38,445 bases of DNA. Origin: a virus. The position numbers and the translations under genes are program-made. The stretch spans positions 1-38,445 of IMG/VR virus record IMGVR_UViG_3300008117_000120; one strand, given 5' to 3'. How positions within the stretch are numbered: the first letter of the stretch is position 1; every line of letters begins with the position of its first letter. The notes under the pieces were generated by a model that was not told the DNA's origin, searched no databases, and worked only from the letters and a program-made list of their open reading frames with translations. Of this stretch, positions 8,819 to 18,553 are shown piece after piece.

Positions 8819-11800
8819 ATGGTAATAGATAGTGGTTTAGTTACTAGTTCCCTTTCAGTAAGCGGTTCATACAATCAATCAGGTAATGCTGTTATATCTG
8901 GTAGCTTAACCGTTACTAACACTTTAACTGCTCAAACAATTGTAGCTCAAACCATTACCTCATCTACTGACTACGTAACTGGATCAACAATATTTGGCTC
9001 TAATTTATCAAATACACACCAGTTTACTGGTAGTGTATCAATAACTGGTTCATTAGCACTATCAATTCCACAAGGCACTACAGAAAATAGAATTGTAGTT
9101 ACAGACAACAGTGGAAATTTTAAATACAGAACTGATTTTAGCTTACAGGGAGCACAAGGTACTCAGGGTACACAAGGAACACAGGGTATTCAGGGCACCC
9201 AAGGTACTCAGGGCACACAGGGCATTCAAGGAATTACTGGTGCTCAAGGCACTCAAGGAACACAAGGCATTCAGGGTACACAAGGTACCCAAGGTATACA
9301 GGGCACTCAAGGTACACAGGGTGTACAGGGCGTTCAAGGAACTCAAGGCACACAGGGTATTCAAGGTACTCAGGGAACACAGGGCACACAGGGAATACAA
9401 GGTGTACAGGGTACACAGGGTATTCAAGGTGAGCAAGGTATACAAGGTACCCAAGGAACACAAGGGATACAAGGCACCCAAGGTATTCAGGGAATACAAG
9501 GTGAGCAAGGCACTCAGGGAACACAAGGTGTTCAAGGCATACAGGGTACTCAAGGAGTACAAGGTGTACAGGGTATAACTGGAGCACAAGGTATTCAAGG
9601 TACTCAGGGCACTCAGGGTACACAAGGTATTACTGGTACTCAAGGTACACAGGGAATACAGGGTGTTCAAGGTACACAAGGTACCCAAGGAACTCAAGGC
9701 ATACAAGGGGTACAAGGCACCCAAGGCATACAGGGAACCCAAGGCATACAAGGAATTCAGGGTGTACAGGGAACTCAAGGAACCCAAGGCACACAAGGTG
9801 CTCAAGGTACACAAGGTATAGCTGGTAATTCAAACTCATTCTTTAACTACCAAGCAAAAACTACTATCACCACAGGTGATCCTTTATCTGGGTTTTTAAT
9901 TTGGAATAATGTAACTCAATCTAATGCCACTCAAATTAATGTGAGTGAAGTTGATGGTTTAGCAGATAATGTTGATATATTCTTAGGTAATTTACCAAGT
10001 GGCTCTACTATTACAATTCAGGATAAAACCTCTCACACAAATTATCAAACATGGAATATTGGAACAAGTACTGATAATACTACTTACTGGTCATTTCCAG
10101 TATCATTAGTAACATCAAGTTACTCATTTACCAATAATGAAGAGGTATTATTTATCTTTGTAAAACCTCCATCTGGTGCTCAAGGTGTTCAGGGTACTCA
10201 AGGTACTCAAGGAACACAGGGTGTACAAGGGGTACAAGGTATCCAAGGTATACAGGGTATACAAGGGCCTCAAGGCACACAAGGAACTCAAGGCATTCAG
10301 GGAACACAAGGCATACAAGGTATTCAAGGTACACAAGGAACCCAAGGAACACAGGGTATACAAGGAATTACTGGAGCACAAGGTGCTCAAGGTATTACTG
10401 GTATTCAAGGTACCCAGGGAACTCAAGGCACACAGGGTATAACTGGAGCTCAAGGCATACAAGGAATACAAGGTATAACTGGTGCCCAAGGTATAACTGG
10501 GGCTCAAGGCACTCAGGGTACTCAAGGGATTCAAGGCATACAGGGTATTACTGGTACTCAAGGAACACAGGGTACCCAAGGCATTACAGGTACACAAGGT
10601 ACTCAGGGTACTCAAGGCATCCAAGGCGTTCAAGGTACACAGGGCACTCAAGGTATTCAAGGCGTTCAAGGAACGCAGGGCACTCAAGGTATTCAAGGTG
10701 TACAAGGAACGCAAGGTACACAGGGCACACAAGGTATAACTGGAGCTCAGGGTATTACTGGAACTCAAGGTACTCAGGGAACACAAGGAACACAGGGTAC
10801 TCAGGGTACACAAGGCACACAAGGAATTCAAGGAGTACAGGGTACACAAGGCACCCAAGGCACACAGGGTATTCAAGGTATTCAGGGTAGTGCTGCAAAC
10901 TCAATAACAAACAATGTTGATAATTATGTAGTAACAGCCACTGGTAATGGTGCCACTCCATTTAATGGAGAATCTAATTTAGTATTTAATGGGTCTAATC
11001 TGGGTATAGGTACTACAGCTCCAATAGCAAAGTTTGAAGTATATAATTCTGCAGAAAATATAGTTAGACTAGTAGGAGGGGTAGGCACAGGATCAGGTAA
11101 TATGGTATTATCTAAAATTAGAAACTACTCAGATAATGATCCTATTAATTTGTTCTGGTCTGATCACGCAGTAGGGAATACAAATAGATCTAATAATTTA
11201 TTTAGAATACATGCAAATGAAACTAACCCAGCAGCGATTCCATTTAGAGTAACTGCTCAAGGTACTTTAGCATCACCAACATATGAAGCTATAGCTGTAA
11301 ACTATGTTGGTAATGTTGGTATAGGTACTACAGCACCATCAGTAAAATTAGATGTTAATGGTAATATATTAACAAATTCTGTTTTGTATGCTGGTTCAGT
11401 CTCTAGCACAAGAATTACTGTTGATGGAGGATCAATACAAGGATATTATAGTTCTGAAGGCAATGCTAGATTTTTAATAGGAAGAGACATATACTACAGT
11501 GGCCAATCAGGTATTGCTTTAGGAGGAGGTGGTTCCTTTGTTATGGTAGGAGATGCTAGTAGTACTGTTGGTACTGCAATGGCGTTTGCTGTAGGTGCAA
11601 GTAGTGGTGGTGGCCCTAGTGCTGAAAAAATGCGCATTACCTCTGGAGGTAATGTTGGTATAGGCACTACAAACCCTACATTAGCAAAACTCCAAGTTAG
11701 TGGTAGTGTATATGCTGATTCTTTAACTGTAGCAGGTACTTTAACTGCTCAAACAATAGTTGTTCAAACAATTACTTCATCTACTGACTTTGTAACTGGA

Positions 11801-14800
11801 TCTACTCGCTTTGGTACTCTAACCTCAAATACTCACCAGTTTACTGGTAGTGTTAGTATTACAGGAAGCTTTGCATATTCTAATATTCCAGTTGGCTCAA
11901 CTGAAACTAATATTGTAGTTACAGATGCTAGTGGGAATTTCAGATACAGATCTAATTTAAGTTTACAAGGAACCCAAGGTACACAGGGAACCCAAGGCAC
12001 CCAAGGAATTCAAGGTGTACAAGGTACCCAGGGAACCCAAGGAACACAGGGAATCCAAGGTGTACAAGGAACACAAGGCACTCAGGGTACTCAAGGCATA
12101 CAAGGCACCCAGGGAACCCAAGGCATTCAGGGAGTACAAGGAACACAAGGCACTCAGGGTACTCAAGGCATACAAGGCACCCAGGGTACTCAGGGAACTC
12201 AAGGCACACAAGGAATACAAGGTGTTCAAGGAGCACAAGGTACCCAAGGCACACAAGGTATTCAGGGTGTACAGGGAGCTCAAGGTGCACAAGGTACCCA
12301 AGGAACTCAGGGCATACAGGGAGTACAAGGAACACAGGGAACTCAAGGTATTCAAGGATCAGCTGCTAACTCAATAACTAATAATACAAATAATTATGTT
12401 GTAACTGCTACTGGAAACAGTGCTACTCCGTTTAATGGAGAATCAAACTTAGTGTTTGATGGATCTAGTTTAGGTATAGGCACTACAGCTCCATCAAATA
12501 CTCTTGTAGTAAATGGATCTCAAAGAAGCTATAATGGTGATAGCTATGAGGTAATAAAACATGGTACCTTTGCTTTAAATGATGGAACAGCAGGTAATTT
12601 TAATCACTTTATTACTGTTGGTACTACTAACGTTAGAGCAACAAGTATTGAATTAACTTTATCTGAAGTAAATATTGGTCATAATGTAATAAGATATACA
12701 ATTATCTCAAATTATGATGATTTAGCTGATACTACAAAACGTATAGTTTTACCTCTATACTCAACAAACCCAAGATTTGAAAACTCAGGTGGATCATATG
12801 GAGGAGCAGTACATGAACTTCAAATATGGAGTGATGGTAGTGGTACAATGTATCTTAGACTTGTAGTTAAAACTACAGGAAGTGGAGCTGCTCCAAACTG
12901 GTATTGGACAGCTAAACTTAAAAACTGTGATATTACAGATACTCCAAACTCAACAGGTACAGATACTACTACATACGGAATATACAAGTACACTCAAATT
13001 ACTCAAAGAAATTCTAATGTTGGTATAGGTACTACAACAGTAACAGATAAACTAGAGGTAAGAGGAGCCGATAATGGGATTACAATTTCCTCTATATCAG
13101 CTAATAGACCAGTACTTCAGTTTGTTAATGGTTCTACTATGATGTTAAAGCTTAGCGCTAATGGAACTTATGGTGCTATAGCTGATACTACAGGTGATTT
13201 AATGATTTTTAAAGGAGGAAGTGTTGGTATAGGTACTACAGCACCATCCCAAAAGCTACATTTACATGATGGTGATTTTGCTATAACAAGTACATATAGT
13301 AGTGGTACTAATGATATATTATTTTCTGGAGGTTCAACTACAGGAACAGCTAATAATACAACAGCAAGAATAAGAAATACAGCTACCGCTCCTGGAGGAG
13401 CTGCTACTGGTGATTTATTATTTACTGTTAATAGTGGAGATACTTTTGTAAATGCACTTTACATAGCTACCAATGGTAATGTTGGTATAAACACTACATC
13501 TCCAGGCTATAAATTAGAAGTACAAGGCACTTTTAATACTTCAGGAAATACTACATTAGCAGGAACAGGTGCTAATGTTATTATTAAAAACCATAGTAAT
13601 TATCCTTGGTTTGAAGGACAAAGTGCTTCTGCTCAAATTTTCTTTGGAAGAAATGGACAAAATCCATGGGGAATAGGATCAGATGGAACTTATGCTTTTA
13701 GACTATGGAGTTCCGCTTTTGCTACTGGTTATCTTGAAATATTAGCATCAAATGGTAATGTTGGTATAGGATCAACATCACCCGCTGCAAAATTAGATAT
13801 AGTAGGAGCAGGATCAGGTTTAGCTTTAACATTTGGAAACACAGTTCCAAATAATCCACTCTTTATAAACACATATGGTGGGTGGAGTGGTATAGGAATG
13901 GATCAAACCTCAGCTGGTATAAGATTAGCTGGGGATTATAATGCTACAACACTTCCTTTAACAGATATAGGATATTATTCAGCAGGTACAGTAGCACATG
14001 CTAATTGGGTAAGTAGATTAAGAGTTAATCAAAATGGTAATGTTGGTATAGGTACCACATCACCCTCAGTTAAACTCCATGTAGCTGGAACTAATGCATA
14101 TATTAGAATTGATGATACAGGAGTAAGTGGAGAAAGTGGATTATTATTACAACCAACAGGATATAATGCCAAAGCAGGATTTACAATAAATTATACAACT
14201 GCTGAAGTGAGACATTTTGCAGGAGAAGCAGGAAATACTTATTTCCATACTTTCTATACTGCTGCTTCTGAAAGAATGCGCATTACCTCTGGAGGTGATG
14301 TTGGTATAGGCACCACAAGCCCTCTCTCAAAACTCCATATCAAATCAGCAGGATCAGGATATAATGCTTATCTAGGAGAAGGAGGATCAACAGTAGCTAG
14401 TATATTACCATATAATGGAGAAATTTATATATCAGCTGGTACTTATTATGAAGGAGCTACTTGGTTGTATAAACAATCAGCTGGTGCTTCTTTATTCATG
14501 ATAAGTGAAACTGGAGGAACTCGTTGGTGGAGTGGTACAGGAGCCTCTTATAGTAATGTTATTAGTAATGTACAACTATGGAATGAATATGGTTATTGGA
14601 AGCATTTAGTACAATCAACATATAGTGGAAACTCATATTTTACAGGAGGTAATGTTGGTATAGGTACTACAAACCCAACACAAAAATTAGAAGTTAATGG
14701 TAATATAAAATTAACTAATGGAGGATTTATTTATGGTGATGGAGCTAATGCTGATTTAGGTTTAAGTAATAATGGAGGATCTATATTAAGATATGGAGGT

Positions 14801-16594
14801 GTTTCTGTAAAAGCTTTAGCAGCCTCTATTAAATTAATAGCTACATCTGAAGAAATATCATTACAGAATAATGGTGGCACTATATGGATGAAAGCTGATG
14901 GTAATGTTGGTATAGGTACTACATCACCAGGAGCTAAACTAGAAGTATCTTATGCTAACTTATCAACTAATGGGGTTAGATTAGTGGGAGGTGGAGGAAC
15001 AACAGCAGGTAATATGATTTTATCTAAAATTTCAGATTACTCTGATACATCTCCTATAAATCTATTCTGGGCAGATCATGGAAGCCCTGCTCGTACTAAT
15101 ACACTTGTAAGAATACATACAAATGAAACATCAGCTGGTGGTTATCCATTTAGAGTAACAGCTCAAGGTACTTTAGCATCACCAACATATGAGGCTATAA
15201 ATGTAAGTTATATTGGTAATGTTTTATTTGGAACTACAAATGCTGATGTTGGAGGTAGTGTAGCAGGTACTGTTATTCGTCCAAATGGTACAATAGCTGT
15301 ATGCTTTAATGATTCTTCTCCTTTAAACTATCAATCTCCAATTGCAGCAGACAGAAGAAATACAGCAGGAGATGGATTAATGTATGGAATGTGGAGACAA
15401 GGTATTTTTCAAGGAGGATTTGGTGCTACTAATACACAAGCAATAACTTTTATAACAGGTAATGGCAGTAATAGTGCCGCTACTGAAAGAATGCGTATTA
15501 CAGGTGGAGGTAATGTTGGTATAGGCACTACAGGCCCAAGTGGAATATTTCATGTTAGAGCCACAAGTATAACAGCTGCTGCTCCATCTTTAGGATGGCC
15601 AGTATATAATCCTGAGGCAGACACTAACGCTAGAAATATTTACATTGATACAGATGGTAACGGCAGTGTAAGTACAGCAGGATATGGTGCTACAGTAGTT
15701 TTACAATTAGGACAATATTATGATTCTCGTGTTGTAATTACACCTCAAGGAAATGGAGGTGCCTCTCCTGGTGATCAAGGTACAGGTAGAGGTAAAGACT
15801 TAATGCTTAAAGCAGGTACTTCTGATAATAATGCTGGATATAAAGGAGGTAGATTATACCTAAATGGAGGTATGGGATATCAATCAGCATTTAATACTAA
15901 TGTTGGTGATATATTAATGCAAACTTTAACAGGTGGAGGTAATGTTGGTATAGGCACCACTTCCCCAACCCATACTCTTTATGTTGATGATGGAAGCTAT
16001 AATAGATTAGCTGTAAGAGTAGGAGCTCCAAACGTAGCAAATACAGCAGGTAGATGGACAGGTATTGGACTTTCTGGTGAAGAAGCTAATACTAAAGGTG
16101 GTATTTTATTTGAAAGTCTAGGTACATCTTATTCTAGAGGCAAAATCCATATTGCTATTAATAATACTGCTGATCAAACTAATGTATCTACATCAGATGC
16201 TATTTTAACTGTAATTCCTGCAGGTAATGTTGGTATAGGCTCTACATCTCCTGCCTATGCACTAGACGTTTCAGGCACCATCCGCGCCACAGGCGACGTT
16301 ATTGCTTACTCAGATGCTCGCGTTAAAGATAACGTAACAACAGTAGAAAACGCATTAGACAAAATTAAATCACTTCGTGGTGTAAATTACACCCGCAAAG
16401 ACGATGAAACCAAAGCATTAAAAGTTGGTGTTATTGCACAAGAGGTGCTACCAATATTACCTGAAGTAGTACAACAAGACACTGATGGTAACTACAGTGT
16501 TGCCTATGGCAACATGGTTGGCGTACTTATTGAAGCAATCAAGGAACAACAGCGCCAAATCGAAGATCTTAAATATTTATTATCACAAAAATAA
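8819..16594 (+). CDS. Giant tail fibre B, collagen-like with S74 chaperone (complete)
   Basis: A 2,591-residue fibre and paralogue of fibre A. The N-terminus (about residues 1-109) is a beta-rich head with 'TLTAQTIVAQTITSS' and 'THQFTGSVSITGS'. Then come two Gly-X-Gln blocks separated by a unique domain of about 116 residues (9827-10174), 'GNVGIGTT' modules, a repeat of the head linker (about 11700-11965), a third block, and a long shaft of about 13 modules. It ends in a peptidase S74 intramolecular chaperone with the SDARVK motif (Ser2498, expected self-cleavage point), 'GVIAQEVLP', 'YSVAYGNMVGVLIEA' and a final coiled coil. The ATG at 8819 has no Shine-Dalgarno but a late-type box upstream. 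The likely role is a trimeric receptor-binding fibre. Confidence 0.9.
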   Translation: MVIDSGLVTSSLSVSGSYNQSGNAVISGSLTVTNTLTAQTIVAQTITSSTDYVTGSTIFGSNLSNTHQFTGSVSITGSLALSIPQGTTENRIVVTDNSGNFKYRTDFSLQGAQGTQGTQGTQGIQGTQGTQGTQGIQGITGAQGTQGTQGIQGTQGTQGIQGTQGTQGVQGVQGTQGTQGIQGTQGTQGTQGIQGVQGTQGIQGEQGIQGTQGTQGIQGTQGIQGIQGEQGTQGTQGVQGIQGTQGVQGVQGITGAQGIQGTQGTQGTQGITGTQGTQGIQGVQGTQGTQGTQGIQGVQGTQGIQGTQGIQGIQGVQGTQGTQGTQGAQGTQGIAGNSNSFFNYQAKTTITTGDPLSGFLIWNNVTQSNATQINVSEVDGLADNVDIFLGNLPSGSTITIQDKTSHTNYQTWNIGTSTDNTTYWSFPVSLVTSSYSFTNNEEVLFIFVKPPSGAQGVQGTQGTQGTQGVQGVQGIQGIQGIQGPQGTQGTQGIQGTQGIQGIQGTQGTQGTQGIQGITGAQGAQGITGIQGTQGTQGTQGITGAQGIQGIQGITGAQGITGAQGTQGTQGIQGIQGITGTQGTQGTQGITGTQGTQGTQGIQGVQGTQGTQGIQGVQGTQGTQGIQGVQGTQGTQGTQGITGAQGITGTQGTQGTQGTQGTQGTQGTQGIQGVQGTQGTQGTQGIQGIQGSAANSITNNVDNYVVTATGNGATPFNGESNLVFNGSNLGIGTTAPIAKFEVYNSAENIVRLVGGVGTGSGNMVLSKIRNYSDNDPINLFWSDHAVGNTNRSNNLFRIHANETNPAAIPFRVTAQGTLASPTYEAIAVNYVGNVGIGTTAPSVKLDVNGNILTNSVLYAGSVSSTRITVDGGSIQGYYSSEGNARFLIGRDIYYSGQSGIALGGGGSFVMVGDASSTVGTAMAFAVGASSGGGPSAEKMRITSGGNVGIGTTNPTLAKLQVSGSVYADSLTVAGTLTAQTIVVQTITSSTDFVTGSTRFGTLTSNTHQFTGSVSITGSFAYSNIPVGSTETNIVVTDASGNFRYRSNLSLQGTQGTQGTQGTQGIQGVQGTQGTQGTQGIQGVQGTQGTQGTQGIQGTQGTQGIQGVQGTQGTQGTQGIQGTQGTQGTQGTQGIQGVQGAQGTQGTQGIQGVQGAQGAQGTQGTQGIQGVQGTQGTQGIQGSAANSITNNTNNYVVTATGNSATPFNGESNLVFDGSSLGIGTTAPSNTLVVNGSQRSYNGDSYEVIKHGTFALNDGTAGNFNHFITVGTTNVRATSIELTLSEVNIGHNVIRYTIISNYDDLADTTKRIVLPLYSTNPRFENSGGSYGGAVHELQIWSDGSGTMYLRLVVKTTGSGAAPNWYWTAKLKNCDITDTPNSTGTDTTTYGIYKYTQITQRNSNVGIGTTTVTDKLEVRGADNGITISSISANRPVLQFVNGSTMMLKLSANGTYGAIADTTGDLMIFKGGSVGIGTTAPSQKLHLHDGDFAITSTYSSGTNDILFSGGSTTGTANNTTARIRNTATAPGGAATGDLLFTVNSGDTFVNALYIATNGNVGINTTSPGYKLEVQGTFNTSGNTTLAGTGANVIIKNHSNYPWFEGQSASAQIFFGRNGQNPWGIGSDGTYAFRLWSSAFATGYLEILASNGNVGIGSTSPAAKLDIVGAGSGLALTFGNTVPNNPLFINTYGGWSGIGMDQTSAGIRLAGDYNATTLPLTDIGYYSAGTVAHANWVSRLRVNQNGNVGIGTTSPSVKLHVAGTNAYIRIDDTGVSGESGLLLQPTGYNAKAGFTINYTTAEVRHFAGEAGNTYFHTFYTAASERMRITSGGDVGIGTTSPLSKLHIKSAGSGYNAYLGEGGSTVASILPYNGEIYISAGTYYEGATWLYKQSAGASLFMISETGGTRWWSGTGASYSNVISNVQLWNEYGYWKHLVQSTYSGNSYFTGGNVGIGTTNPTQKLEVNGNIKLTNGGFIYGDGANADLGLSNNGGSILRYGGVSVKALAASIKLIATSEEISLQNNGGTIWMKADGNVGIGTTSPGAKLEVSYANLSTNGVRLVGGGGTTAGNMILSKISDYSDTSPINLFWADHGSPARTNTLVRIHTNETSAGGYPFRVTAQGTLASPTYEAINVSYIGNVLFGTTNADVGGSVAGTVIRPNGTIAVCFNDSSPLNYQSPIAADRRNTAGDGLMYGMWRQGIFQGGFGATNTQAITFITGNGSNSAATERMRITGGGNVGIGTTGPSGIFHVRATSITAAAPSLGWPVYNPEADTNARNIYIDTDGNGSVSTAGYGATVVLQLGQYYDSRVVITPQGNGGASPGDQGTGRGKDLMLKAGTSDNNAGYKGGRLYLNGGMGYQSAFNTNVGDILMQTLTGGGNVGIGTTSPTHTLYVDDGSYNRLAVRVGAPNVANTAGRWTGIGLSGEEANTKGGILFESLGTSYSRGKIHIAINNTADQTNVSTSDAILTVIPAGNVGIGSTSPAYALDVSGTIRATGDVIAYSDARVKDNVTTVENALDKIKSLRGVNYTRKDDETKALKVGVIAQEVLPILPEVVQQDTDGNYSVAYGNMVGVLIEAIKEQQRQIEDLKYLLSQK
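9146..9826 (+). repeat. Collagen-like Gly-X-Gln block B1
   Basis: About 75 Gly-X-Y triplets, mainly GTQ, GIQ and GVQ with occasional GEQ, GAQ and GIT, ending in G-I-A-G before 'NSNSFFNYQ'. GEQ triplets are seen only in this block and could form salt bridges or act as registry marks. Confidence 0.9.
10175..10888 (+). repeat. Collagen-like Gly-X-Gln block B2
   Basis: About 79 triplets, the longest block in the window. It has many 'GITGAQ' and 'GITGTQ' insertions that break the Gln periodicity, and one GPQ. It is followed by the shared 'GSAANSITNN' module. Confidence 0.9.
11000..16270 (+). repeat. GNVGIGTT beta-module repeats of fibre B
   Basis: About 16 copies of the signature, near 11004, 11311, 11650, 12475, 13016, 13220, 13475, 13755, 14035, 14293, 14648, 14900, 15214, 15510, 15938 and 16224. 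The one near 15214 is degenerate (GNVLFGTT). Bases between them encode variable beta modules, some clearly paralogous to modules of fibre A. Confidence 0.85.
11966..12358 (+). repeat. Collagen-like Gly-X-Gln block B3, with a recent internal duplication
   Basis: About 43 triplets. Bases 12062-12114 and 12134-12186 are an exact 53-base direct repeat offset by 72 bases (8 triplets), in contrast to the strong synonymous divergence elsewhere. This points to a recent unequal recombination or slippage event. Confidence 0.88.
16573..16581 (+). promoter_or_regulatory. Candidate class II promoter box inside the fibre B 3' end
   Basis: AATATTTATT lies in the last codons of fibre B, 26 bases before the ATG at 16608. 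It matches the box upstream of the other structural genes, but because it is coding it could be coincidental. Confidence 0.35.
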
Positions 16595-16607
16595 AAACTA
16601 AATTACA

Positions 16608-16976
16608 ATGGCAGTTTCTTACAATTGGACAATCAACCCATTAGAGTGTTATCCAACCTCCTCAGAAGGAGCAGATTACGTGTTTATTGCTCACTGGCAA
16701 TTACATGCCTCTGAGGAATACAGCGGATCTCTTTACACAGCTACTAGTATCGGTACACAAGCCGTGTCTGGTTCTGCTAGCGGTAGTTTCATTCCTTTCG
16801 AGGAATTAACATTACCTGTAGTACAGGATTGGGTTACAACCGCAATGGGCCCTGATCAAGTAGCTAGTTTGGAAGCTGGTTTAGCACAAAACATTGCTAA
16901 CCAAATCAATCCACCAGTGGTTACTTTACAGTCTCCATGGTTGACCCCAGCACCAACTGGATCTGGATCTCTTTAA
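16608..16976 (+). CDS. Small tail-associated protein (DUF7936-like pattern)
   Basis: A 122-residue protein with an N-terminus of the form 'YNWTINPLECYPTSS' followed by 'DYVFIAHWQLHA'. It then has a Gly/Ser-rich strand region, a 'FIPFEELTLPVVQDWV' helix and a C-terminal 'SPWL' motif. Short phage proteins of this layout sit next to tail-fibre genes in many T4-like genomes and are annotated as domains of unknown function; I believe it fits that group (DUF7936) but cannot search. It has no signal peptide or membrane segment. Eleven bases separate it from the next gene. Confidence 0.6.
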   Translation: MAVSYNWTINPLECYPTSSEGADYVFIAHWQLHASEEYSGSLYTATSIGTQAVSGSASGSFIPFEELTLPVVQDWVTTAMGPDQVASLEAGLAQNIANQINPPVVTLQSPWLTPAPTGSGSL

Positions 16977-16987
16977 TAATATAAATT

Positions 16988-17548
16988 ATGGCTCTCCCAA
17001 GCAGTGGACAAATAGCGTTTAGTGACGTAAGGACAGAGACATCCCAAAGTGCAATGACAAGTTATGCTTTTGGAGGGTGGGTGCAAGGAGCAGCAAATTA
17101 TAATCAAGCAACCACTCAAAAATATGCTCCTATAAACATACTATCTTCAGGATCAAGGTTTTCAACATCAGCAACTTATAGTGCAGCTTATGATTTATCT
17201 GAATGGTATAGCTATAACCATACAGCTAATATTTCCTCTAGTGTAACAGGTACTTTATATCATCATTTTAATGAGTATAGTTGTGATATTGCACAAAGTA
17301 TGTTATTAATAGATGCAGGAACATCTAATACTACTTGGTCTATCAACATATCAGGGAGCACTGTTGGGTATTTAAATGTATATTATGGTCGCCCTTGGAA
17401 TAACACAGGAACTTATAATAGCACAGGGTCAGCTACTTTAATAACTGGAAGTATTCTTAATCCAAACATGAGTTTTAATTATAATTATACTTATGATTCT
17501 AATAAAGGACAGTATTTATATTTCGTAATAGCATCAATTTGTCCTTAA
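16988..17548 (+). CDS. Small tail or adhesin-like structural protein
   Basis: A 186-residue protein opening with 'MALPSSGQIAFSDVRTE', an N-terminal pattern seen on many phage tail-tip or fibre-associated proteins, followed by a 'YDLSEWYSY' motif near residues 69-77. The rest is Ser/Thr/Asn/Tyr-rich beta-type sequence ('INISGSTVGYLNVYYG'). No membrane segment is seen. The C-terminus ends in a lone Cys-Pro. It lies in a run of small genes behind fibre B. The likely role is a minor tail protein or adhesin; assignment beyond that is not supported. Confidence 0.65.
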   Translation: MALPSSGQIAFSDVRTETSQSAMTSYAFGGWVQGAANYNQATTQKYAPINILSSGSRFSTSATYSAAYDLSEWYSYNHTANISSSVTGTLYHHFNEYSCDIAQSMLLIDAGTSNTTWSINISGSTVGYLNVYYGRPWNNTGTYNSTGSATLITGSILNPNMSFNYNYTYDSNKGQYLYFVIASICP

Positions 17549-17560
17549 AAATATAATGTT

Positions 17561-18010
17561 ATGCCTAATACCGGTGGAAATTTAAAAATTTGGGTAGCAC
17601 CTGTTATACGTACAGTACAAATATTTGCTAGATTCTATGCCGATCCTACAAACGAAACTACAACTAACTTTGGTTTGTATTATAGTTTTAATAGTGGGGG
17701 AGATGAATTATTAGTAACAGCAGATAATATTGATACTACTTGTCAAGGAGTAGCAGCTGTATATGTACCTCCTGGAACTACATTTCATATTGGATTTTTA
17801 AGTACTGGTGGTAAACTTCAAATACCTTATAATTTTGATGGTACTTTTGCTAATGCTGGAGATGAAACTGATTGTCCTAATACTTTAAACTACACTTATT
17901 GTGGAACAAATAACGTAGGAGGAGTTCCATTATCAGTAAATGTTAGTGGTAATAATATTAACATTTCATTAACAATAGCTGTAGTTAAAGGATCATTTGT
18001 AGGTTGTTAA
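17561..18010 (+). CDS. Hypothetical beta-rich virion protein
   Basis: A 149-residue protein I do not recognise. It is acidic, rich in Asn, Thr and Gly, and predicted to be mostly beta strand. Four Cys residues ('DTTCQG', 'TDCPN', 'YTYCGT' and the terminal Cys) could form disulfides or bind metal. It has no signal peptide, starts 12 bases after the previous gene, and is probably co-transcribed with the tail-fibre accessory genes. Its place between fibre genes and the modification cassette suggests a virion-surface role, by context only. Confidence 0.6.
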   Translation: MPNTGGNLKIWVAPVIRTVQIFARFYADPTNETTTNFGLYYSFNSGGDELLVTADNIDTTCQGVAAVYVPPGTTFHIGFLSTGGKLQIPYNFDGTFANAGDETDCPNTLNYTYCGTNNVGGVPLSVNVSGNNINISLTIAVVKGSFVGC

Positions 18011-18019
18011 AATTAGTTT

Positions 18020-18553
18020 ATGTTAATAAAAACAGGTTCTCGTACAGGCATACTTGCCGATTATAATATCCAATTACTTAGAAATAAAGATTGGAGATTT
18101 GTAAATAAAAATGGTATTACCCATTTAGAAAAAGCATTTGAAGGAACTATATTTACTGATCATTCTCATTTTATAGAAAATTTTCTAAAATGTTTATACG
18201 ATAAAGAGTATAAATCAATACTGTGTGGAGGATTAGGATTAGGAATAGCACCCTATCTATCCCAACCATTCTGTAACACAATTGATGTAGTAGAGATAGA
18301 TCAAGATTTAATTGATTTAATTAACACAGCAGGATACTTATCATCTAAAGTAAATATGATTTGTGGTGATGTGTACACTTATAAACCACAACACAAATAT
18401 GATTTTATTTTAATGGATGTTTGGCAAAAAAATAGTAGTACATTTGATAGTGAGGTAGAAACAATAAAAAATAAATACTTGCATTATTTAAAAGATGATG
18501 GAACGTTATGTATTCCTTTAGATTATTTAGTAGGTAAGCCTTATAACCATTAA
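18020..18553 (+). CDS. Rossmann methyltransferase / spermidine synthase-like protein
   Basis: A 177-residue protein with a class I AdoMet-binding fold: motif I 'CGGLGLG' (residues 69-75), an acidic residue at the end of the second strand in 'VVEID' (Glu92), and a motif IV-like 'YDFILMDVW'. The spacing resembles spermidine synthase-like proteins, but it is shorter than a full spermidine synthase (about 280 residues), so a specialised small methyltransferase or polyamine-type transferase is likely. The substrate is unknown. It ends 36 bases before the next gene, where a class I promoter candidate lies. It may be the first gene of the modification cassette or the last of the tail run. Confidence 0.7.
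   Translation: MLIKTGSRTGILADYNIQLLRNKDWRFVNKNGITHLEKAFEGTIFTDHSHFIENFLKCLYDKEYKSILCGGLGLGIAPYLSQPFCNTIDVVEIDQDLIDLINTAGYLSSKVNMICGDVYTYKPQHKYDFILMDVWQKNSSTFDSEVETIKNKYLHYLKDDGTLCIPLDYLVGKPYNH

Noticed and set aside
9111-12377. Similar repeat-shadow ORFs on both strands inside fibre B
   Set aside because: Same cause; they lack independent starts or context and disappear at the end of each repeat block.
8819-16594. Diversity-generating retroelement targeting the fibres
   Set aside because: No reverse transcriptase or template repeat was seen in the window, and module differences are not limited to adenine positions as far as can be read.
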